Source: CAZPHU01 sp964586285 (GTDB taxonomy: Bacteria; Fibrobacterota; Chitinivibrionia; Chitinivibrionales; CAYFVL01). Taken from it: DNA of 64,000 bases. Shown piece after piece: positions 8,461 through 16,133 of the stretch; positions within the stretch are counted from its first letter, which is position 1; each line of letters begins with the position of its first letter. Position numbers and translations under genes: made by a program. The stretch is taken from positions 17,039 to 81,038 of the forward strand of contig CAZPHU010000002.1 in the NCBI GenBank assembly GCA_964586285.1. Direction: 5' to 3'. The notes under the pieces were generated by a model, which was not told where the DNA came from, searched no databases, and was given only the letters and a program-made list of their open reading frames with translations.

Positions 8461-9663
8461 TTATTCGAATTTATTGATTTTGTAGCAAACTCTATTATCG
8501 ACCCTTGGAATACTTAAGTGCATCATTTTCTCCATGATCAGTAATGTGGACATTGGCCTGGGCGAAAGGTGTCCGGAATAATTTCCTGACATCATTCGGA
8601 TTCTCTTATTGGTAGTCCAGGGAGAAATAATCGTAAAACTCCTCGCGCCGGTTTGGCTGATATGCAAAGTATCAACGCGCCAGTATGTAGTTATGTGAGC
8701 TGCCCCTCTGTTTAGTATGTCCAGTGAAAGCAAATTGTCGGCTCTTTGGGGAAAATTGGTCACAGAGTGCCATTTGACGGACTCGCATGACGGAAGCGAC
8801 CAACGCTCAATAAGCATTCTCAAGGTGTCTAATTCCTGTGAACGGTAATCAAATCCATGTTGCTCTTGGGGATACACCTTGCGCTTGACAGAAACCCCGT
8901 ATTTTTCAAGACTATCCAGGAAATCGTCTACCAATGAAATCGGATAAAGGCGGTCATTACCCGCATTTATGTTGTAAATCGGGCGCTGCGTCAGATTTTG
9001 GGGCATAAGTTTCATGCCCAGATGCGGAAGCATACCACCAAACCCGGAAACCGCGAAAAAACCGGCAAATGGTGAACTGATGGTGTTTGCGGCCGCATAA
9101 CATCCGGTAGCACCATCCGAAACGCCTGCTAAAAAGACTTTTTGATGATCAACAGGGAAGTTAAGAGACATGAAACGAAGTGTCTGAAGGATTCGGTGCA
9201 ATCCGGCGGTACTCCACCAGGGAGCGTTTCTGTTGGCGGAAGGACTTGCCAGAAAAAGCTTCATGCTGTCGCCAAGGAAAGAAAACATGTCGTATGCTTT
9301 CTCACCTTTGGTATTTTTATTGGTCCCAACACCGCCGTGAAGGTAAATGATTAGCGGATATGAGGAATCGTTTGAAAAAGATTCCGGGGTACGATATCCG
9401 ATAATATAGGGTGTTCCGAATGAGTCTACAAGCTCTGTTGCAGACCTCACATCGTGTTTTACCCCTAAGCGTACCACTTCAACAAGAGAATCGACAATTT
9501 TTCTGGAGAGAGGAAAATTCTCAATTATTTTCTGTTTTTTTTCGGTTGGTTGGACGAACCAGGAACTAAATAGTTCGGCGGCATTTTCCGGCAGTTTTCT
9601 TTGAACACAACCAGACGCAAAAATCAAGAATTGCAGCGTAAGTAGATAGAAAAAAATTTTCAT
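8461..9663 (-). CDS. Lipoprotein esterase of the alpha/beta-hydrolase family, probable C-terminal frameshift
   Basis: 400 residues with a lipoprotein signal ('LIFASGC', lipid-anchored Cys at about 19). The hydrolase core shows an oxyanion strand 'PLIIYLHGGVG', a nucleophile elbow 'AGVSDGA' with Ser182, a likely Asp in 'NAGNDRLYPI' and a His in 'QEQHGFDYRS'. This resembles the dienelactone-hydrolase/PHB-depolymerase-like esterases attached to the outer envelope; the substrate is unknown. The region after 'TNKRIRM' (below base 8596) reads poorly. The other frame from 8593 gives a more natural tail ending at 8495, so the annotated C-terminus may be the product of a one-base shift. It is a stand-alone gene. 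Confidence 0.8.
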   Translation of the reverse strand: MKIFFYLLTLQFLIFASGCVQRKLPENAAELFSSWFVQPTEKKQKIIENFPLSRKIVDSLVEVVRLGVKHDVRSATELVDSFGTPYIIGYRTPESFSNDSSYPLIIYLHGGVGTNKNTKGEKAYDMFSFLGDSMKLFLASPSANRNAPWWSTAGLHRILQTLRFMSLNFPVDHQKVFLAGVSDGATGCYAAANTISSPFAGFFAVSGFGGMLPHLGMKLMPQNLTQRPIYNINAGNDRLYPISLVDDFLDSLEKYGVSVKRKVYPQEQHGFDYRSQELDTLRMLIERWSLPSCESVKWHSVTNFPQRADNLLSLDILNRGAAHITTYWRVDTLHISQTGARSFTIISPWTTNKRIRMMSGNYSGHLSPRPMSTLLIMEKMMHLSIPRVDNRVCYKINKFE

Positions 9664-9744
9664 ATAGCCATTTTCTTAAGAAACCATCTTCAATACAAAA
9701 TAGAAGATGCAAAAAGTGTTTGCAGATTCAATGAAAAAGGTGAA

Positions 9745-12039
9745 TCAACTTTTCTCCCATTTATTACCTGTAAATTGGTGGATTTGGAAGTTGCCATTTC
9801 TCCAGATACGAACCCTGCCGGCGCCCTTGCTGATATTTAATTTTGATACCTGACTCAATGGTGCTCCCGTTATAATTATGGGAGAATCGAGGTAAATTTT
9901 CATATTCAACATCCCCTCATTATTGGAGTCTGGTTGATTGTTGGAAGAGAATGGCAAAAAGGAGAGTTGAAAATCACCTATTTTCAAATCAATGGCTAAT
10001 TCGGTCCTGTTCAGATGCGAAACAACTTTTACAGACGCAGTACAACCCGCCATTGGATAAAGGGTTGCAGATTCTCTGATTTGTATGTGTCTCGTGCCGT
10101 ATGTTGTAAGGAAATCGGAGAGATCTCGGGTCGTGAATCGATTAGGTAGTTTCAAGTGGCTTGTTATCAGGATATTTGGAATGTCGTTGATGAATATAGG
10201 TGCCAGGCAATGAACCGGATTGGTTTCGGCTCGCGCCATGATGAATAGGTCGAGCGGATTTGTGCGATTTTGTCTTTGCCATGGTGTTATTCGATTTGAG
10301 CACGTGTATTCCCATTGTTTAAGATCAGGAGTTCCAATCACCCATTTCGAACCATTGGAATAACTGATACCGGCCATGTTGTATTTGCCTGTATTAAAAA
10401 GGGTGATTTCAACATAATCGCGATTCCTTTGCAAGAGAATAAGAGTTGCCGATGTTATTAGAAATAAAGGAAAGGCCCAAAGAATATACCTTTTTATAAA
10501 TCGAGATCGAATGACAATCATTCCAACGAAAAAGAGATAATAAACAATCCAGACGCTTTTAGGTGCTGCGGGAAGGAGGGGGGCTTGTTTCAGAGTGGTA
10601 GAAGTTTCAGCCAACCAAATCATTAGATCCAGAGGACAGCTTGCCGCTGATATTAGCCAGGAAGTTGGTCCCGGTAGTAGCCAAAAAAAACAGATCCCAA
10701 CGGAAAAAATACACATGCTCAATGCCATACAGAACACAGCAGCGACATTGGTTATCAGTCCAACAACCGGGACCGTCCCGAAATGAACGTGTAAAATAGG
10801 TGCGGTACCTAAAAAACCTGCCGTAGAGACCATCAAAGAGCCTATAAGGAAATTTGTGGTGGGTTTGAATGGAAATTGCGGCAAATGGCTGATCAAGTAT
10901 TTGATTACAGGCTGAGCGAAAATGATAAAAGCTGTGGCGGTAAAGGAAAGCTGATATCCTGGAGTAAAAAGCGATTCCGGGGAAAATACAAGCCAAATGC
11001 ACCCTGCAACTCCCAATGTGTTGAGTAAGTACTGTTTCCTTTGGAAAAAATAGGTCAGAGAAATGATCGTAACCATCACTGCCGCTCTGACCAAAGAGGG
11101 TATCGGACCTATGAAAAGTACGTAACTCCACACTAAAGTAAGAGTAATGACTTTCTTTCGACCGGGATTAATAGGAAAAGCTGCCAGAAAAAAAAGGCTT
11201 ATCATTACAAGAATAGCCATATGCAGCCCCGATATCGCCAACAGGTGAAAAATCCCTGCTTTGCGGAAAATTGATTTCAAATCTTCAGACAGGTATAATT
11301 TTTCGCCAAGAAATGAGGCTTGAAGAATCGAGGCGTGTGCGGGATTTTGGAATTCATCCAATATTCTATGTACATACGATCTGAAAGATTGTCCAAAATG
11401 CATGAAAGCGGAAGCACTTTGTTTTTCTATACGAATGGAATCCGCATAAATGGAACCCCAGAGATGAAGTGCTCTGTAATTTCGTGGAGTGTCGAAGCTG
11501 CCGGGGAAATAACGTCTCAGCGGCAGTTTGACTGTGCCCTCGATGCTGAGCAATGAATTTTGAGGTATTGGGATTTCGGAATAGAAACGAAACTTTTTAC
11601 CCCTAAGATCGATTGAACCGTTTGGTCCTGTAAGAGTCGAGACGGAAATCGTTGTGCGATAATAGTTGAGAAGTGGCAGTGATTGATCTATAGATCGACC
11701 TTGAATATGCGTACTTTCGAGTCGTTGCTGCCCTTGCATTACATCTCGCTCGAATTTCTGATATCGGCTTTCGGATTGTGTAGAGATTAAGATACCCGCT
11801 ACAAAAAAGAGAAAAACGCAAAAATGAAATCTGGGCAGCAGAATTATTCCAGCGCTGATACTGAAAATAATTGCACCAGTCCAAAAGCCATTGTATAATC
11901 GGGAAAGAAAAGATGTTGGAATGATGTAATCGGCGATTCCTATTCCAAGGCTTAGTACAATCCAAGCTAAAAATGCCGGCTGGTGTAGAGTTGTTTGGTT
12001 GAAAATGGTAGATAAGTTTGGAAGATGAGTGAGCCGCAT
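9745..12039 (-). CDS. comEC: ComEC/Rec2-family competence membrane channel with degenerate C-terminal domain
   Basis: 764 residues from the ATG at 12039, which has AGGAGA 7 bases upstream; an ATG 16 codons earlier lacks this. The N-terminal part has several membrane segments followed by a soluble OB-like region. The central competence domain is clear: 'FRKAGIFHLLAISGLHMAIL', 'GPIPSLVRAAVMVTI' and 'SPESLFTPGYQLSFTAT'. It should form the inner-membrane pore that takes up single-stranded DNA during transformation. ComEC proteins usually end in a metallo-beta-lactamase-like domain. Here the last 220 residues start like one ('YVEITLFNTGKYN') but show no HxHxDH metal motif. No comEA or other competence gene is adjacent. 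Confidence 0.88.
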   Translation of the reverse strand: MRLTHLPNLSTIFNQTTLHQPAFLAWIVLSLGIGIADYIIPTSFLSRLYNGFWTGAIIFSISAGIILLPRFHFCVFLFFVAGILISTQSESRYQKFERDVMQGQQRLESTHIQGRSIDQSLPLLNYYRTTISVSTLTGPNGSIDLRGKKFRFYSEIPIPQNSLLSIEGTVKLPLRRYFPGSFDTPRNYRALHLWGSIYADSIRIEKQSASAFMHFGQSFRSYVHRILDEFQNPAHASILQASFLGEKLYLSEDLKSIFRKAGIFHLLAISGLHMAILVMISLFFLAAFPINPGRKKVITLTLVWSYVLFIGPIPSLVRAAVMVTIISLTYFFQRKQYLLNTLGVAGCIWLVFSPESLFTPGYQLSFTATAFIIFAQPVIKYLISHLPQFPFKPTTNFLIGSLMVSTAGFLGTAPILHVHFGTVPVVGLITNVAAVFCMALSMCIFSVGICFFWLLPGPTSWLISAASCPLDLMIWLAETSTTLKQAPLLPAAPKSVWIVYYLFFVGMIVIRSRFIKRYILWAFPLFLITSATLILLQRNRDYVEITLFNTGKYNMAGISYSNGSKWVIGTPDLKQWEYTCSNRITPWQRQNRTNPLDLFIMARAETNPVHCLAPIFINDIPNILITSHLKLPNRFTTRDLSDFLTTYGTRHIQIRESATLYPMAGCTASVKVVSHLNRTELAIDLKIGDFQLSFLPFSSNNQPDSNNEGMLNMKIYLDSPIIITGAPLSQVSKLNISKGAGRVRIWRNGNFQIHQFTGNKWEKS

Positions 12040-12122
12040 TATATCGTCTCCTTTTTTTCGAATATAGATCGCGCATCCTGAAAACATGGAGAAATCGTTG
12101 AATTGCTATAGAGTGAATAAAA

Positions 12123-13064
12123 ATGCTTGATGAGAATAGAAAGTATTCAATTCTTATTGTGGATGATGAACCGGAGATTCGCGAATTATTATCGGATTAT
12201 TTGTCCAGTGATGAGGGTTACACGGTTTATACAGCCAGGGATGGTTTTGATGCACTTGAAGCCGTTCTTCCGAATCATTCCATAGATCTTGTCCTTTCAG
12301 ACATAAATATGCCTCAAATTAAAGGATTCGAATTTTTAAACAGGGTTAGAGTACTTTATCCTAAAGTTCTGCGAGTTCTAATCACGGCTTACGATGTTGA
12401 AGACTATATGGAGCTTGCTCTGCTTCATGATGTAGGTAACATTTTTGTTAAAACAACTCCCTTTAATTTCAAAGAATTATCCAAAATGGTAGAAAGTTTG
12501 CTTTCACGGGACATCTTCGGTGCAAATCGTTTCTTTGACGGCGCTTCACAAATATCCGAGCGCCACTTTACCATCAATCAGGGAAGTAATATTGATAAGG
12601 ATGCGAAGCGAATTGTTTCTCTTTTGCCGTCGTGGGCCGGACACGGAAAGTTAAATTTGGTACTTATTGAGTTATTGACCAATGCTGTTTTTTATGGCGC
12701 CCGTAATGAAAACCCGAAGCACAAGGAATCTTGGAAATATAATTTTGAACTCTCCGAAGATCAGGTAGTTAGAGTGAGTGTTATTTGGGACAATCAAAAG
12801 TATGCAGTTTCTATATTGGATAAGGGGGGTAGATTGAGGAAAAAGGATGTTCTATATTGGCTGCACCGTCAAACAGCCCGTGACGGGAATAACATGCCTC
12901 TTGGAGTTTACGATTCACACGGCAGAGGGTTTTATATAGCACGTCAATATATCGACCGTCTTATCATTAATATTGCTCCTCAAGAAAAGACCGAAGTTAT
13001 TGTAATCAATTACCTTGACGATAAATATCAAGGATCTAAACCTTTGTATATAAATGAAATATGA
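12123..13064 (+). CDS. Receiver domain fused to RsbW-like (HATPase_c_2) ATPase
   Basis: 313-residue signalling protein. Residues 8-125 form a receiver domain with pocket 'VDDEPEIRE' and phospho-acceptor Asp60 in 'LVLSDINMPQIKG'. Residues of about 155-300 look like a GHKL ATPase of the anti-sigma kinase type: the N-box 'LIELLTNAVFYGA' and the late box 'HGRGFYIARQYIDRL'. There is no HisKA domain, so it is not a classical kinase. By family it could be a phosphorylation-controlled switch acting on an anti-sigma antagonist or another partner, but no STAS or sigma gene lies nearby. It is divergent from comEC (83 bases between the starts) and overlaps the next gene by 4 bases. Confidence 0.85.
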   Translation: MLDENRKYSILIVDDEPEIRELLSDYLSSDEGYTVYTARDGFDALEAVLPNHSIDLVLSDINMPQIKGFEFLNRVRVLYPKVLRVLITAYDVEDYMELALLHDVGNIFVKTTPFNFKELSKMVESLLSRDIFGANRFFDGASQISERHFTINQGSNIDKDAKRIVSLLPSWAGHGKLNLVLIELLTNAVFYGARNENPKHKESWKYNFELSEDQVVRVSVIWDNQKYAVSILDKGGRLRKKDVLYWLHRQTARDGNNMPLGVYDSHGRGFYIARQYIDRLIINIAPQEKTEVIVINYLDDKYQGSKPLYINEI

Positions 13065-14002
13065 AAGTTAGCTCAACTGTGCCGGGAAATGTAAAGAATT
13101 TGGAACTGGTCACCTATTTAACCAGCCGATTTACCTATTTAACCAACCATCAGTGGCGCGAGAGAATTTTAGAAGGTCGTTTTCTACGAAATGGAGAACC
13201 ATGTACCCCCGCCACTTGCGTCAACGCAGGAGATAATATTTGCTATCTCATGCCGGATTTTCAGGAACCGCCTGCCGATTTATCTTACTCTATTACATAC
13301 GAAGATGAGTTTCTACTGGGAATAAATAAAACAGGAAATTTACTTGTCCATCGGGCGGGAAAATCAATCCGCTCAAATTTAATTTACCACCTGCGTCATG
13401 TTCATAAACCGGCATATACAGAGGCACACATAATAAACAGACTGGACCGTGAAACTTCAGGGGTCATTCTTGTGGCAAAAAATGGTAACATTTTACCAAA
13501 GTTTCAGGAACTATTTGCCCGAAGGGAAATTAAAAAGACCTACCTTGCCATTGTAAATGGAGCTATTCCTTTTGAGGATAAACACATAGACGTGCCGATA
13601 GGCAAAGATCTCGAAGCATTTGCGGTACAAAAGTTTTGTGCCAATGGGGAAAACCCCAAGACAGCTTCTACATATTTGAGGTTATTGAAAGTCTGGGACA
13701 AAAAATATTCTCTTGTTGAACTTAAACCGTTAACCGGCCGTACTCATCAGCTTCGTGTACACATGGCACATTTAGGCCACGTAATTGTAGGAGACAAGCT
13801 GTATGGACTATCGAATCAAAAGTATCGTCAATGGAGAGAAAACCCTGATGCTTTCAAGGATATTTTTCCAATCAGCCGTCATGCTCTTCACTGCAGACAA
13901 GTTGAATTCAGGCATCCATATACCGGCAATCTCTGCCTTATTAAAGCCGAGTGGCCGGAGGATATTGAGTCTTTTGTGGGAAATCTAGAAAAAAATGCTT
14001 GA
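13061..14002 (+). CDS. RluA-family RNA pseudouridine synthase
   Basis: 313 residues. It isomerises uridine to pseudouridine in ribosomal or transfer RNA. An S4-like RNA-binding region occupies about residues 15-75 ('HQWRERILEGRFLRNGEPC'), followed by the catalytic domain with 'INRLDRETSGVILVAKN', whose Asp is the family's catalytic residue, then 'LKPLTGRTHQLRVHMAHLGH' and 'GDKLYG'. Length and motifs fit the RluA/RluC/RluD group, but the target site cannot be told from sequence. The start codon overlaps the stop of the receiver-ATPase gene (ATGA) with no clear ribosome-binding site, suggesting coupled translation. Confidence 0.93.
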   Translation: MKVSSTVPGNVKNLELVTYLTSRFTYLTNHQWRERILEGRFLRNGEPCTPATCVNAGDNICYLMPDFQEPPADLSYSITYEDEFLLGINKTGNLLVHRAGKSIRSNLIYHLRHVHKPAYTEAHIINRLDRETSGVILVAKNGNILPKFQELFARREIKKTYLAIVNGAIPFEDKHIDVPIGKDLEAFAVQKFCANGENPKTASTYLRLLKVWDKKYSLVELKPLTGRTHQLRVHMAHLGHVIVGDKLYGLSNQKYRQWRENPDAFKDIFPISRHALHCRQVEFRHPYTGNLCLIKAEWPEDIESFVGNLEKNA

Positions 14003-14035
14003 AGTTAGAATTCTCAATACGAGGGAGATATTGAT

Positions 14036-15715
14036 ATGGCGTCACCTTTACCGTTAAAAAATCCTTCCGAACCGTCCTGGTATCCTTCGCTAATGGAGCT
14101 TATTCCGGATATCGTATATGTTGTTGATCCGGACGGGACTTTTTCCTACGTTAATGAAGCTATTCGCATTTTGGGTTACGAGCCCGAAGAGCTAATCGGT
14201 AAACATTTCAATGAGTTGATTCATGACGAGGATATAACGCGCGTAAGTCGTAATCATGTTTTACCTTCATTTGTGGGTAAAAAAACAGGTGACACAAACG
14301 CCCCCAAGCTCTTTGATGAACGTAGGACGGGGGCGAGGAGTACAAACAGGCTTGAGGTTCGATTGAAAACGAACCGGAAAACTAACAATGTCTCTTTTCA
14401 ATGCCTTTACGCTCAGGTAAATTCTTCCGGCTATTATCAGAAAAGGGAAAAGAAACCTTCATTTATGGGTACAATTGGGGTTATTCAGGATGTGACCGAG
14501 CGCAAAAATGCAGAGGTGCAGTTCAAACATTTAGAGGCTCAGTTGTATCAGGCTCAGAAAATGGAAGTTTTGGGGCAGCTTGCAGGCGGTATTGCCCATG
14601 ACTTCAACAACATGCTTTCAGGAATAACCGGATATGCGGAAATAATCCGTCGCGAAAATCAGGACGAGACAGGCGACATTAAGGACAAACGGTTGGCCAG
14701 ACATATCGAAACGGTCATAAATGCATCTAAAAGGGCATCAGAGCTGTCCCGTAAGTTGCTGGCATTCTCAAGACAGGGAAAATACAAAATTGAGGCGGTC
14801 GATGTCCATCAATCGATAAAAGAGTCGGTATCACTACTGGAGCGTACAATTGATCGACGTGTTCGAATTGTTAAAAAATTGGATGCTTCACACTCTTTCA
14901 TTATGGGAGATTACGCCCAGGTACAAAACGCAATACTAAACCTGGCAATGAATGCTCGTGATGCAATGCCTCAAGGTGGAACTTTAACCATCAGCACTTT
15001 TCTCGATGAGATAGAAGAACATAAGGGGCCTATCCAAACCAGATCCAGCCGTCTTACTCCGGGTACATATGTAGTAGTTGAAGTGAAAGATACTGGAATG
15101 GGGATGGACAGAGAAGTACAAAAGAAAATTTTTGATCCTTTTTTCACGACAAAGCCCGAAGGAAAAGGTACCGGATTAGGCCTTGCCAGCGTTCTGAGTA
15201 CGATGAAGAATCATCTGGGAGAAATATTCGTCAGGAGTAATCCGGGTAAGGGTACTTCCTTCAGGCTTTATTTTCCAGCACAAAATGTTCCATTATCAAT
15301 TCCCGGCAAACAATCTCCCGAATCTGTTCATCAGAGAGGCCAAGGGAATATCTTGGTTGTTGATGATGAGAAGATGGTTCGCGATCTTCTTATGCACATG
15401 CTTTGCGAAGTGGGCTATTCGGTAGTTACCTGTGAAAACGGATTACAGGCCAGGGATTACTTTTCAGCACATCGGGAGGCTATAGACCTTGTTATGCTCG
15501 ATGTCAATATGCCGGTGATGAATGGTGTAGACTGCCTGCGAGAGCTGAGAGCTATTGATCCCCAAGTTCGTACAATTGTAATGACTGGTTACGCTGTTTC
15601 GGAGGATACGAAAAAAATTCTTACGACGGGGGTCTCCGGTTTTCTGCAGAAGCCTTTCGAGTATCGCCTCTTAATCAAGATGATTAAGGAAATTATCACC
15701 TCTTCGTCAAAATGA
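14036..15715 (+). CDS. PAS-domain hybrid histidine kinase with C-terminal receiver
   Basis: 559 residues, soluble. A PAS domain (about 15-155) begins 'MELIPDIVYVVDPDGTFSYV' and ends at 'DVTERKNAE'; it contains an unusual insert rich in charged residues around 85-115. The HisKA domain carries His188 in 'GGIAHDFNNML', the NtrB-like form. The ATPase domain has the N-box 'LAMNARDAMPQGG' and the G-box 'GKGTGLGLASV'. The receiver (about 440-556) has 'VDDEKMV', phospho-acceptor Asp489 in 'VMLDVNMPVMNG' and 'QKPF'. GAGGGAGA lies before the ATG. It follows the pseudouridine synthase by 33 bases, so the three genes from 12123 form a likely operon with two receiver proteins. Confidence 0.94.
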   Translation: MASPLPLKNPSEPSWYPSLMELIPDIVYVVDPDGTFSYVNEAIRILGYEPEELIGKHFNELIHDEDITRVSRNHVLPSFVGKKTGDTNAPKLFDERRTGARSTNRLEVRLKTNRKTNNVSFQCLYAQVNSSGYYQKREKKPSFMGTIGVIQDVTERKNAEVQFKHLEAQLYQAQKMEVLGQLAGGIAHDFNNMLSGITGYAEIIRRENQDETGDIKDKRLARHIETVINASKRASELSRKLLAFSRQGKYKIEAVDVHQSIKESVSLLERTIDRRVRIVKKLDASHSFIMGDYAQVQNAILNLAMNARDAMPQGGTLTISTFLDEIEEHKGPIQTRSSRLTPGTYVVVEVKDTGMGMDREVQKKIFDPFFTTKPEGKGTGLGLASVLSTMKNHLGEIFVRSNPGKGTSFRLYFPAQNVPLSIPGKQSPESVHQRGQGNILVVDDEKMVRDLLMHMLCEVGYSVVTCENGLQARDYFSAHREAIDLVMLDVNMPVMNGVDCLRELRAIDPQVRTIVMTGYAVSEDTKKILTTGVSGFLQKPFEYRLLIKMIKEIITSSSK

Positions 15716-16133
15716 TTGTTTAGACTAAATCTGAGTTTGAAATTCGGAATTACTGAAAATCTCTGGAAAAACAGTTATCCCAAACCGTATTTTGCCAAAC
15801 GGTCGCCGATTTCATACGATCGAGCCTGTAAGATAATGAGACAGACTTTGCGATCCATTCGGCTTTAAAAATTACTCGGCTCAAAATACCACTTTTGATC
15901 TAACTGCGTTTTCAAAACAGCTGCAGGCTAAATCTTTTCAGAAAATTTTCAAATGCCCCCGGTATTTGCTGAGAAGGAATGAAATGGCCAAATGTTTTGA
16001 AATCGTGGTCGAATTGATTAGATTACATAGGCAAGACGAGCATGATATATTTAAGCTGTTTCGGGTTTCGTAGTGAAAACGGCTGTAATTAGAAAGAAAA
16101 GTTGAGAAATTTGCTTGCGGAAAAAGGCACATT
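15716..16133. other. Intergenic stretch upstream of topA
   Basis: 418 bases without a credible gene. A 64-codon open frame on the minus strand has no ribosome-binding site and no recognisable protein character. No tRNA-like fold, terminator or repeat was recognised. Presumably it holds the topA promoter, but I cannot place it. Confidence 0.4.
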
